DNA of 28,528 nucleotides from the NCBI GenBank assembly GCA_002441525.1, contig DJWH01000116.1:1-28528 (forward strand). Reading direction: 5' to 3'. Under the pieces are notes generated by a model. The model was not told the origin of the DNA and searched no databases. It saw only the letters and a program-made list of their open reading frames with translations. Position numbers and translations under genes: made by a program. This document shows, piece after piece, positions 7,768 through 16,117 of the stretch; the stretch's first letter is position 1, and each line of letters begins with the position of its first letter. The DNA comes from Acholeplasmataceae bacterium UBA6235 (GTDB lineage Bacteria > Bacillota_I > Bacilli_A > Acholeplasmatales > UBA5453).

Positions 7768-7795
7768 ATTATATCATACATCGTCTTAATGTAAA
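7768..7795 (-). promoter_or_regulatory. efp promoter, sigma-A type
   Basis: Minus strand: TTTACA (7790-7795), a 16-base spacer, then TATAAT (7768-7773). The -35 box lies in the last codons of aroQ. It lets efp be made apart from the mismatch-repair run upstream. Confidence 0.65.
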
Positions 7796-8211
7796 TGTTT
7801 TTCGATTAATTCTTTTATCGCGAGCACATAACTTTGTGCTTTCAAACCTTTCACATACACATCTGCGAGGGGTTTTAATAGATCTATATGTCGAAAAGAC
7901 TCTCTTTGTTCAATGTCACTCAAATGAACGACCGCTTTTTTACAGGTAACGAGTTCAAAGGCATCTCTTAAAGAAACAGAATAATGTGATAGTCCCCCTG
8001 CATTGATGACAAGCATATTGTATTCATCGCTACCTTGAAGCAAGTCGATCAATGCACCTTCATGGTTGGATTGGTAAAACGTAAAATCCACCTCTGGATA
8101 GGTTTCAGCCAACAGTTGATTGATGTCTTGCATGGTGAAAGACCCATACACATCTGGATTTCGTTTACCCAACATATTGAGGTTAGGACCGTGTACAACG
8201 AGACATTTCAT
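7786..8211 (-). CDS. aroQ: 3-dehydroquinate dehydratase, type II
   Basis: Converts 3-dehydroquinate to 3-dehydroshikimate in the shikimate pathway. At 141 residues it has the type II length. Visible motifs: HGPNLNMLG, the active loop with R18 and Y22-G (KRNPDVYG), QSNHEGALIDLL, a substrate-binding segment INAGGLSHYS, and VHLSD...FRH with the catalytic histidine. Two positions differ from the usual pattern: NPG is NAG, and HLSN is HLSD. The start overlaps the aroK stop by four bases (ATGA) with AAGGAG in aroK. No other shikimate gene besides aroK lies in the window. Confidence 0.92.
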   Translation of the reverse strand: MKCLVVHGPNLNMLGKRNPDVYGSFTMQDINQLLAETYPEVDFTFYQSNHEGALIDLLQGSDEYNMLVINAGGLSHYSVSLRDAFELVTCKKAVVHLSDIEQRESFRHIDLLKPLADVYVKGLKAQSYVLAIKELIEKHLH

Positions 8212-8699
8212 AGGTTGAATTTCTCCTTAAGCAGTTGAATCAATTTGGTGGTTGTTTGTTCGATATTACCGTCATTCGACACGATTAAATCTGCGAAAAA
8301 GACATAGTTTAACATCCGTTCTTGATAAAGCGTGTCGAGCGATTTGTTTTTTAGTAATGGTCTTGGATAGTCATGTTCGATGCGGTCTTCAATCAGCGTA
8401 ATGTCGGTATCAATATAGACTTTAATGCCGTTCATTAGCGCTTTATTGGTGCGGTCTTTGACAATTCCACCACCCGTAGATATGACCAAATGATCTCCTT
8501 GAATCTCCGATAAAGCTTTCTTTTCTTGTGCTCTAAATGTTGCTTCACCATATTTTTCAAACAGTTCATCGATAAACATAAGTGAATTGCGTTCAATCTC
8601 ATGATCCAAATCGATGAAGGTGTAATTGAGTTGTTTTGCTAAATGTTTACCAATGGTGGTTTTCCCTGCCCCTGGCATTCCGATTAAATAAATATTCAT
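8208..8699 (-). CDS. aroK: Shikimate kinase
   Basis: Transfers phosphate from ATP to shikimate. The 163 residues hold the Walker A loop GMPGAGKTT (7-15), the shikimate-binding DLD (30-32), R56 in GEATFRAQE, the STGGG motif (74-78), the lid arginine in YPRPLL (R113) and the ERMLNY segment. All expected binding residues are there. AGAGGT lies just before the ATG. It starts one base from the miaA stop and overlaps aroQ by four bases, so it is translated as part of the mutS-mutL-miaA-aroK-aroQ run. Confidence 0.94.
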   Translation of the reverse strand: MNIYLIGMPGAGKTTIGKHLAKQLNYTFIDLDHEIERNSLMFIDELFEKYGEATFRAQEKKALSEIQGDHLVISTGGGIVKDRTNKALMNGIKVYIDTDITLIEDRIEHDYPRPLLKNKSLDTLYQERMLNYVFFADLIVSNDGNIEQTTTKLIQLLKEKFNL

Positions 8700-8700
8700 A

Positions 8701-9576
8701 TTACCTCTGATAAAATGCCGTTATTTTTTCAATGGATTGGCGTAAAGCAACTTCATAGTCTGCCATATCCACCAGTTCAGCATGCATTTGGTTGCTGAAC
8801 CAGGTTTGTTGTCTTTTTGCCAAATGTCTGGTTTTCTTTTTGATTTCTTCGATAGCAACTTCCAAGGCATAAATACCATCTAGGTATTGTGATAATTCAC
8901 GATACCCTAAAATATCCAATTCAATTCCCTCTGCTTTCAAAGCTTTGACTTCGTCTAAAAAGCCCTCTTCCATCATTAAGTCCACACGTCGGTTGATGCG
9001 TTCATAGAGCAGCGAACGTTCCATAGAAGCGTATATAATAAGTGCATCATACACTGGTACATCCTTCTTTTGGAGGGTACTGCGTTTGGTTTCTTGTGCC
9101 AAAGTGAGGGCTCTTAATACCCGTCTGCGATTGTTGGGATGCAGTGTTTTCGCTGTTTCTGGGTCAATCACCATTAATTGTTTGTGGAGGGTTTCATTAT
9201 CGATATCGTCTAAGGCTTTTTCAGCATCAATATTGCGTTTTGGATTGTTGAATTCATAATCAAACAACGCAGCTTTAATGTATAAACCAGTACCACCTAC
9301 CACGAATGGGGTTTCGATTTGTTCAATGTGTGTTCGAACCAAGCGTTGAAAGCTTGCGACATCAAATGCTTCCATAGGGTCTAAGATATCGATCATGTGA
9401 TGTGGTATGCCCGCTTGTTCTGTGGGTGTAATTTTCGCAGACCCAATATCGAGTCTTCGAAATACTTGAACAGAATCACCTGAGATGATTTCTGCTTTAA
9501 AATGTTTGGCCAAATCGATGGATAGTTTGGTCTTACCTACGGCTGTAGGCCCACAAATCACAACGACTTTTTTCAT
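8701..9576 (-). CDS. miaA: tRNA dimethylallyltransferase
   Basis: Adds a dimethylallyl group to N6 of A37 in tRNAs that read codons starting with U; MiaB (16110-17546) then methylthiolates it. The 291 residues carry the P-loop GPTAVGKT (9-16), SGDSVQVFR with the catalytic aspartate D35, GIPHHMIDILDP, FVVGGTGLYI, the NNRRRVLRALTL segment and C-terminal KKKTRHLAKRQQTWF. The ATG overlaps the mutL stop by four bases (the mutL stop is TGA). The mutL-miaA order is common in bacteria. Confidence 0.96.
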   Translation of the reverse strand: MKKVVVICGPTAVGKTKLSIDLAKHFKAEIISGDSVQVFRRLDIGSAKITPTEQAGIPHHMIDILDPMEAFDVASFQRLVRTHIEQIETPFVVGGTGLYIKAALFDYEFNNPKRNIDAEKALDDIDNETLHKQLMVIDPETAKTLHPNNRRRVLRALTLAQETKRSTLQKKDVPVYDALIIYASMERSLLYERINRRVDLMMEEGFLDEVKALKAEGIELDILGYRELSQYLDGIYALEVAIEEIKKKTRHLAKRQQTWFSNQMHAELVDMADYEVALRQSIEKITAFYQR

Positions 9577-11285
9577 ACAATCCTCTTAAACATTTTTTCA
9601 ATTTCATACTGTGTGAATGAAATGACAATGGGTCTGCCATGAGGACAATAATATGGATTTTCACAGGCATTGAGTTGTGTCATCAAGTGTTCTATTTCAA
9701 TGGTGGATAGTGGTTTGTTGGCTTTGATTGCGCCTTTACAAGCGACATCTTTAGCGAGTTGATCTCTTAGTTTTTTTAAATCAATCGATTGGTATTGTCT
9801 GAGTTGTTCAATCAAACCATAAACCATATAGTCCACATCTTTGTCTTCTAACCATATCGGTAGTTCTCTTAAAATATAGCTATCTTGGAACGGTTCAAAG
9901 TCTAGCCCATATGAAGCAATCAAGGCTTTGTTTTGTTCAATGATGTCAATTTCAACTGGTCTAAATGTATATGTCATGGGCGTCAATAACTGTTTGTGCT
10001 CAGTATTGATGGCCCCTAATCTGTCATAAATCATTTCATAACGGATACGTTCGGCAGCCGCATGTTGGTCAACCAAGTATAGCCCAGTTGGATTTTGAAA
10101 CAATAAATAAGTCCCTGCGTAAACACCTACATAACTCATCAGTGGTAATTTCTTCGTTTCACTTACCGTTACGTCCGGTGTATTAAAAGTCCTTGGTTGG
10201 GTTTCTTCTACTTGGATATCCATGCCGCTTTCCCAAAGTTCGAATCCTGTATATTTAACTGGTTTAGGGGTTTCCTTTAATACATCAGGAATGGATTCGT
10301 ATTGAACTGTAAACGCATCGGATACACATTTGCGAATGAGATTTGCTACGACATATTCATTGGAAAATTTAATTTCTTTCTTTTGCGGATGGACATTGAC
10401 ATCGATCAATGCGACATCCATTTTGATGTCGATGAAAGCGATGGGATAGCGTCCGACCATCAAGTGCGTATGATAACCTTCAACGACGCTGTTCACCAAT
10501 GTATAGTTTTGAATGGTCCGACCATTTACAGCAATCACAATGTCGTTCTTTCGGGCACGGGTGATTTGTGGAGATACCAAATACGCTTTAATCTTAATAT
10601 CGTTTTGTTCGGTTTGATGTTGTTTGAGTGTTTTCGCTACATCCGCCCCGTAAAGGTGATGGAATAGTTCGACATAATCGCCAGTTCCACTGGTCTTTCT
10701 CAATGTTTTTTGGTCATGGGTGACAATGAACGCAATCTTTGGATTGGATAGAATCATTTCATCGATGACTTCTAACATGTAAGCGAGTTCTGTTTGTGGC
10801 GATTTGATGTATTTTAATCGAGCAGGGACATTATAAAACAAGTCTCTGACTTTGACTTCGGTACCTTGATTTAAAGCCACGTACCCTTCTTCGATGAATG
10901 TCCCACCTTCATAGGTGACAAAATAAGGATCGGTTTGAGGTGTTTTTGAAGAAATCACCATTTTTGAAACCGATGCAATCGCTGGGACCGCTTCACCACG
11001 AAACCCTAGACTCACAATATGGGCTAGGTCAAATTCATTTTTGATTTTTGAAGTGGCGTGTCTTAAAAACGCCAAATGTAGGTCTGTTTTATCCATCCCA
11101 ATGCCATTATCGAGCACTTTAATTTCTTCTAGACCATGGTTTTTAAGATGAATTTCAATTTTCGTTGATTTCGCATCAATGGCATTTTCTATCAATTCTT
11201 TGAGTGCCGATGCCGGACGGGTGACGACTTCTCCAGCAGCGATCATGTTGGATAGTCGTTCGTCTAATTTGATGATGGTTGCCAT
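9573..11285 (-). CDS. mutL: DNA mismatch repair protein MutL, endonuclease type
   Basis: Couples MutS mismatch recognition to strand cleavage. The N-terminal GHKL ATPase shows KELIENAIDA (29-38), DNGIGM (59-64) and GFRGEA (94-99). The C-terminal domain has the metal-binding nuclease motif DQHA(x)2E(x)4E: D406-A409, E412 and E417. It also keeps ACKGAIKAN (usually ACKAAI) and CPHGRP near the end. So this is the nicking type found in organisms that lack MutH. Length is 570 residues. The start is fixed by AAAGGAGGG. It lies 13 bases after mutS and overlaps miaA. Confidence 0.97.
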   Translation of the reverse strand: MATIIKLDERLSNMIAAGEVVTRPASALKELIENAIDAKSTKIEIHLKNHGLEEIKVLDNGIGMDKTDLHLAFLRHATSKIKNEFDLAHIVSLGFRGEAVPAIASVSKMVISSKTPQTDPYFVTYEGGTFIEEGYVALNQGTEVKVRDLFYNVPARLKYIKSPQTELAYMLEVIDEMILSNPKIAFIVTHDQKTLRKTSGTGDYVELFHHLYGADVAKTLKQHQTEQNDIKIKAYLVSPQITRARKNDIVIAVNGRTIQNYTLVNSVVEGYHTHLMVGRYPIAFIDIKMDVALIDVNVHPQKKEIKFSNEYVVANLIRKCVSDAFTVQYESIPDVLKETPKPVKYTGFELWESGMDIQVEETQPRTFNTPDVTVSETKKLPLMSYVGVYAGTYLLFQNPTGLYLVDQHAAAERIRYEMIYDRLGAINTEHKQLLTPMTYTFRPVEIDIIEQNKALIASYGLDFEPFQDSYILRELPIWLEDKDVDYMVYGLIEQLRQYQSIDLKKLRDQLAKDVACKGAIKANKPLSTIEIEHLMTQLNACENPYYCPHGRPIVISFTQYEIEKMFKRIV

Positions 11286-11298
11286 GAGAATCCCTCCT

Positions 11299-13824
11299 TT
11301 ATTTCAATTCGTCTTGTAATTTTTTGATCAACATGAGCGCATCTAATGGGGTCAATGTGTTGATGTCTGTTTCTTTTAAAGACTCGATGACATGCTCTTC
11401 TGTTTTGGTTACAAATGTATTTTCAATCGCATCGACTTGATCAAAATTGAATAGATTTAGTAACGCTGTTTTTTTCTTATCCGCTTCTAAATGTTTTAAA
11501 ATTTCGTCGGCTCGATAAATCAATGTTTTCGGGAGTTTTGCAAGTTCTGCCACATTGATTCCATAAGACTTATCGGTCGGTCCTTCTTTGATTTTATGAA
11601 GGAAGACAATCGTATGTTTCTCTTCAACCGCGGATACATGGATATTTTTTAGTCGTTTTAAGGTTTGTTCCAAAGCGGTTAGTTCGTGGTAATGGGTTGA
11701 AAATAGTGTGATGGCTTTGATTTTTTCGTGTACATATTCGATGATGGCTTGGGCGAGTGCCATCCCATCATAGGTGGCAGTACCTCGACCGATTTCGTCG
11801 AAAATCAATAAACTTTGTTTGGTAGCGTTACGTATCGCTTCATTGGCTTCAAGCATTTCCACCATGAAGGTCGATTGACCTGCACTCAAATCATCGCTCG
11901 CCCCAATTCTGGTATAAATCGCATCAAAAATCGGTAGTTTCGCTTCTTCAGCAGGTACAAATGAACCCATTTGTGCCAAAACAACGATTTGTGCAAGCAT
12001 CCTCATGTAAGTGGATTTACCACTCATATTAGGTCCTGTAATCAATAAAATACCCGATTCGTTGATGTCAATGTGGTTTTCGACAAATTTGCCTTCAAGG
12101 GCTTGTTCAACTACAGGATGACGGCCGTTTCGTACATGAACAATGGGGTCTTTTTGTAAAATCGGACGAACATAGCGTGATTTTTTCGCAATAAACGCCA
12201 ATGTGGACATCACATCGATGAAAGCGATATGATCGGATAATCGTTGTAAATCTTTTGTATAGGTTGCAACCTCGTCGCGAAGTTGGAGAAATAATTCGTA
12301 TTCTAAAGCGAGTTCTTTTTCACCAGCGGACAACAAGAAGGCTTCTTTTTCTTTGAGTTCGGGTGTGACATAACGCTCACCTGTAGATAAGGTTTGTTTT
12401 CGTTCGTATCCGAAGTCAGGTTTTACCAAATCTAGGTTTCCCTTGGATATTTCAATGTAATAACCAAACACACGGTTATATCCAACTTTAAGGTTTTTAA
12501 TGCCTGTGCGCTCTTTTTCTCTAGATTCAAAATCCATCATCCAGGTTTTACCATCACTGGAAGCATTCTTGAGTTTATCGAGTTCTGGATGATACCCTAA
12601 TTTGATGAGTCCACCTTCTTTTAATGTCAACGGTGGGTCTGTTTCAATGGCACGATTTAATAGTGTATATAGCGCATCAAAATCATCGACTTGCTGATTT
12701 AAGACTAGTAACAACGTGCTTTGATATGCATCTAAAACCGATTTGATGGCTGGTACCCTGGAGAGTGTTTGACGAAGTTGAGCCAAATCTTTACCAGAAG
12801 CGTTTTTGGTTGCGATACGTGATGTGATTCTTCTAAGGTCATATACCCCTTTTAAAGACTCTCTTAAGTCATTTAAATGGATGATGTTTTGGTTCAATTC
12901 ATCAATTAAGTCATAACGATACAACAAGGTGGAGTCATCACGACTCGGTTCATCCATGAATTTTCGCATCAATCTTGAACCCAGTGCTGTGATGGTGTGG
13001 TCAATTGTGGATAATAATGTTTCCGATTGACGCTTACCATTACTGGCAGATAGTTCTAGACTGGCACGGCTTTGATAATCTATCTTTAAGAAAGACTCTG
13101 GTTCGATGACATTCAATCGGTTGAATTGTTTGATGTCACTCTTTTGAGTATCGCTTAAATAGTATAGTAAAGAAGCCACGGTTTCGCGTGGTAAATCCGT
13201 GAGTCCTTCGAGTAATTCTGACGGTAATCGGCCATCCGTATATGAAATCAACACATAAGGTTTTAAGCGTTCTGATAATCGCTTTTGATCTCGTTGTAGT
13301 ACCAATTCCTTAATATTTAAGACCAATATTTGTTTAATTAAATCCGTGTCAGACAAATCTTTTAATAACGACAAATCCCCGGTAGATAAGTCAGCAAACG
13401 CCAAATGGTATTTGAGTTTATCTTGGATCAGTGCGCCAATGTAGTTATAACTAGACGCATCTAAAATACCTTCATCCATAATCATTCCAGGGGTAATCAA
13501 CTTGACGACTTCACGTTTTACCAAACCATTACCTGGTTCGGTTACTTGTTCGACAATCGCAATCTTATATCCTTTTTGAATCAATCTTTGCGCATATGGA
13601 ATCACTGCGTGGTAAGGTACCCCACACATCGGTACGCGTTCTTTGACCCCTGCATCACGACCCGTTAAAGCAATCTCTAATTCTTTGGATGCGAGAATGG
13701 CATCATCAAAGAACATTTCGTAGAAGTCACCTAATCTAAAAAAGACTATCGCGTCAGCGTAGTCCTTTTTAATGTCTAAATATTGTTGCATCATTGGGGT
13801 GTATGTAACGTCTTTTTTGCCCAT
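11299..13824 (-). CDS. mutS: DNA mismatch repair protein MutS
   Basis: Recognises mismatches and small loops. At 841 residues it is full length. The mismatch-reading FYE motif is F34-Y35-E36 in GDFYEMFF; domain I continues with VPMCGVPYHA. The connector, lever and clamp regions follow (LKEGGLIKLGYHPELD, VFGYYIEISKG). The ATPase has Walker A GPNMSGKST (597-605), then LSAGQSTFMVEM, the Walker B LLIFDEIGRGT and FSTHYHEL. The start has AAAGGTGAT upstream. No terminator separates it from the SAP-like gene 31 bases upstream, so the two are probably co-transcribed. Confidence 0.98.
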   Translation of the reverse strand: MGKKDVTYTPMMQQYLDIKKDYADAIVFFRLGDFYEMFFDDAILASKELEIALTGRDAGVKERVPMCGVPYHAVIPYAQRLIQKGYKIAIVEQVTEPGNGLVKREVVKLITPGMIMDEGILDASSYNYIGALIQDKLKYHLAFADLSTGDLSLLKDLSDTDLIKQILVLNIKELVLQRDQKRLSERLKPYVLISYTDGRLPSELLEGLTDLPRETVASLLYYLSDTQKSDIKQFNRLNVIEPESFLKIDYQSRASLELSASNGKRQSETLLSTIDHTITALGSRLMRKFMDEPSRDDSTLLYRYDLIDELNQNIIHLNDLRESLKGVYDLRRITSRIATKNASGKDLAQLRQTLSRVPAIKSVLDAYQSTLLLVLNQQVDDFDALYTLLNRAIETDPPLTLKEGGLIKLGYHPELDKLKNASSDGKTWMMDFESREKERTGIKNLKVGYNRVFGYYIEISKGNLDLVKPDFGYERKQTLSTGERYVTPELKEKEAFLLSAGEKELALEYELFLQLRDEVATYTKDLQRLSDHIAFIDVMSTLAFIAKKSRYVRPILQKDPIVHVRNGRHPVVEQALEGKFVENHIDINESGILLITGPNMSGKSTYMRMLAQIVVLAQMGSFVPAEEAKLPIFDAIYTRIGASDDLSAGQSTFMVEMLEANEAIRNATKQSLLIFDEIGRGTATYDGMALAQAIIEYVHEKIKAITLFSTHYHELTALEQTLKRLKNIHVSAVEEKHTIVFLHKIKEGPTDKSYGINVAELAKLPKTLIYRADEILKHLEADKKKTALLNLFNFDQVDAIENTFVTKTEEHVIESLKETDINTLTPLDALMLIKKLQDELK

Positions 13825-13855
13825 ACAATCACCTTTCTACTTTAATTCTATGTGA

Positions 13856-15658
13856 TTAATTAAATAAATTGTTCCACCAGTTCATAAATGCTTCCCAATT
13901 ACCTATGTATTGAAGCGTTGTTTCAAACCAAGTTTTAATCAAATTAGCAAATTCGAAACCTGGATCAAAAATGATATTTAGGATACCTTTGTTTGGATCA
14001 TCTGTCCATGCTGGTAATCCAAATTGGAATATACCATAAGCTCTTAAGAATCCAATCGCAGCATACACGACAGCTAATAAAAATAAGATAATAACAATCC
14101 AACGAATGGTCTTTCTGACTTTACCAACTGGCTCTTTAACCTTGGCTTGTTTGCGTTGTTTTCTGGATTTCTTTGAATTATCGACATTCGCGAGGTTATC
14201 TTCTTCTTTGATTTCTTCAATCACAGAAGTCGTTGAAGCGGTGAGTTCGGTCTTGACCGTATTCATTTCTTCAATTTGTTTTGCTTCTGCCTTTTCAACT
14301 TTATCCCATTCTTTGGCAGATAACGTGGTTTCATAACCCATCATGAAGGTTGGGGTTAGAATTGGTCTATGTGCTTTTTCATACGCTTTATCTAACATCG
14401 CTTGGTGATATTGATTCAAATCCATACGTAAGGCACGAAGTTCAGCGATAATGCCATCCAAAGCTTCTTTCGGAATGGATTCTACAACAACCGTTTCTTT
14501 TACGGTTTCTACTCTAGGTGGTTCACCATAATAATAGGCTGGACGTGGTTCATAAGGTCTAGGTTCTGGTTGTTTTTCAACCACTTTAGGTTCCGGTTTT
14601 GGTTCTGTTTGTTTTTCTTCAATCACAGGTTCAGCGGCCACGACTGGTTCTGGTTTAGGTTCTGGTTTGAGTGCTTCAACCTCTTCATCGACTGGTAAAA
14701 TCGAAACCATTGGTTCGGATTCGACTACTTTTTCAATGACCGGTTCTGGTTCTACAGATACTTTCACTTCAGGTTCTTCATCCACATAAACACGTGCAGA
14801 TGGTTTGATTTCTTCATAGACGCCAGGGGTCGAAGGTACATAATATTTTTCTTTGGTTTCAGAAGCGTTCGCAAGGATATACTCAATGATTTCTTCTTTT
14901 TTGAGTTCAATGGACGCTTTGATGTTATATTCAATGGCGAAACGTTGGAGTTGAATGACTGCCAATCCGTTTACTTTGTCTTCTAATTCTTTGGTATATT
15001 TGTCTTGGTTTTTCAATTCTCTGACAATGATGTCTACAAGTTCACTCTTTTTCAAACGACGTGGGACATCTACACCAAATTTTTTACCGATTTCTCTAAG
15101 TTCAACCAAGGTCGAACTCTTGAATAATACTGGTCTAAATACTTCAGGTGTTAAGCCATCGATTTGATTGAGTTCGTCAAAAAAGATGGAATTCAACTTA
15201 TCATTATAAGCGACGAAATCTTCAAGGACAGCACCTTTTTGATGTTCTTTGGCGGCTTTAACAAACCCCATCAATTCACCTTCAGGCACTTGTTTGTCGA
15301 ATAGATAAGATAACAAATTGACCCACAAGGTTTCTCTGGATTTACGGTCTAATTCCGCATCTTTAAATTGTGGTACTAAGTTCACCAATTGAGATTCGCT
15401 GAAATGGTCATACCAAGAAAGACGATAATTCACTTCGTCTGACAAGGTTTGTTGGACAATTTTCTTGCTGGTAACAAATGGATCTAATTCACGTCTAAGT
15501 GAAGCCATTCTAAGCTTACGTGGTACAGTTAACCCAATCAACTCGAAAAAGCGGACAACTTTATCTGCTGGATAAAAAATCAGTGTTCCGACCAAATCTT
15601 CGATTTTGACTTTTTTGTCCCCAATTTTAACTTCGCTAAACATCGTTAGAATTGCCAT
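13856..15658 (-). CDS. Membrane-anchored protein with three SAP/Rho-N-like repeats, unknown role
   Basis: I do not recognise a named family. From the ATG at 15658 (GGGGGGA 5 bases upstream; the frame extends 12 codons further) it has 600 residues. The N-terminal 270 hold three copies of a helix-turn-helix-like unit resembling SAP or Rho-N domains: about 32-60 (GLTVPRKLRMASLRREL), 184-215 (GVDVPRRLKKSELVDII) and 234-265 (NIKASIELKKEEIIEYI). Residues 280-392 are low complexity, rich in E, P and V with EPKPEP units. A charged, probably helical part (395-490) and a very basic stretch (495-519) come next. A single membrane helix (about 518-540) and some 60 aromatic-rich residues follow. The basic side suggests a cytoplasmic N-terminus. 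It has its own promoter and precedes mutS, in the place where Bacillus has cotE. SAP units often bind DNA, so a DNA-membrane link is possible but unproven. Confidence 0.8.
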   Translation of the reverse strand: MAILTMFSEVKIGDKKVKIEDLVGTLIFYPADKVVRFFELIGLTVPRKLRMASLRRELDPFVTSKKIVQQTLSDEVNYRLSWYDHFSESQLVNLVPQFKDAELDRKSRETLWVNLLSYLFDKQVPEGELMGFVKAAKEHQKGAVLEDFVAYNDKLNSIFFDELNQIDGLTPEVFRPVLFKSSTLVELREIGKKFGVDVPRRLKKSELVDIIVRELKNQDKYTKELEDKVNGLAVIQLQRFAIEYNIKASIELKKEEIIEYILANASETKEKYYVPSTPGVYEEIKPSARVYVDEEPEVKVSVEPEPVIEKVVESEPMVSILPVDEEVEALKPEPKPEPVVAAEPVIEEKQTEPKPEPKVVEKQPEPRPYEPRPAYYYGEPPRVETVKETVVVESIPKEALDGIIAELRALRMDLNQYHQAMLDKAYEKAHRPILTPTFMMGYETTLSAKEWDKVEKAEAKQIEEMNTVKTELTASTTSVIEEIKEEDNLANVDNSKKSRKQRKQAKVKEPVGKVRKTIRWIVIILFLLAVVYAAIGFLRAYGIFQFGLPAWTDDPNKGILNIIFDPGFEFANLIKTWFETTLQYIGNWEAFMNWWNNLFN

Positions 15659-15689
15659 ATTAATCCCCCCAATTGTGTTTGCTACTAAT

Positions 15690-15718
15690 ATCATACCTCA
15701 TAATTATAATTTTTACAA
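15690..15718 (-). promoter_or_regulatory. Promoter of the SAP-like gene and mutS run
   Basis: Minus strand: TTGTAA (15713-15718), a 17-base spacer, TATGAT (15690-15695). It lies just after the terminator of the upstream ymcA-like gene and about 30 bases before the ribosome site, so it probably drives SAP-like gene, mutS, mutL, miaA, aroK and aroQ. Confidence 0.65.
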
Positions 15719-15732
15719 GTGTGACACCCAGC

Positions 15733-15775
15733 CAAAAAAAAGTGGGATGGTCCGTTATTACGGCTATTTCCCACT
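15733..15775 (-). terminator. Terminator of the miaB-ymcA unit
   Basis: Minus strand: outer arms AGTGGGA and TCCCACT, inner arms CCGT and ACGG, then eight T. The hairpin overlaps the last codons of the ymcA-like gene. Among the strongest terminators in the window. Confidence 0.88.
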
Positions 15776-16117
15776 CTCAAATTGATATTTAATTAAGGTG
15801 CTGTTTATTTCATTTTCGATGATTTCTTTAATCTCTATTAATAAATCATTTAACTCTTGTTGGAGGTCTAAATACATCTCAATCATTGGGTCATTTTCAA
15901 TCGAATTTCGAATCTCATCATACTGGGTTTGAAATTGATTTAAAGCCTTCGGTTTTTGAATTGTTTTCGCATTCACCAATTGTTTTTGAATCGCCTTCAT
16001 TTCTGCAAATCGACGCTTCAATTCTTTGTCATTATTGATGATGTGTTCAAACTTTTGATAACTCTTTAAGATGTCTAAAGATTGAATCATTTCAATGAGT
16101 TCGTCTTGCTTACTCAC
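15764..16117 (-). CDS. ymcA: YmcA/YlbF family protein, RicA-like
   Basis: About 117 residues, almost wholly alpha-helical and charged, fitting the YlbF/YmcA (Com_YlbF) family; DKELKRRFAEMKAIQKQLVNA is the typical core, cut here as DKELKRRFAEM and QKQLVNA. In Bacillus YmcA (RicA) works with YlbF and YaaT; this complex steers RNase Y towards mRNA maturation. Position supports the ymcA branch, because it follows miaB as in Bacillus, and rny lies 2.3 kb upstream. No cysteine is present. The start is probably the GTG at 16117, with GGTGAAG 5-6 bases upstream and inside the miaB stop; another GTG at 16126 is in frame but lacks a ribosome site. It overlaps miaB by a few bases. YlbF versus YmcA is decided only by context. 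Confidence 0.8.
   Translation of the reverse strand: MSKQDELIEMIQSLDILKSYQKFEHIINNDKELKRRFAEMKAIQKQLVNAKTIQKPKALNQFQTQYDEIRNSIENDPMIEMYLDLQQELNDLLIEIKEIIENEINSTLIKYQFESGK

Noticed and set aside
14520..14780. Repetitive stretch in the SAP-like gene considered as a repeat or CRISPR array
   Set aside because: It encodes an E/P/V-rich linker with short irregular EPKPEP units; there is no regular repeat-spacer pattern.
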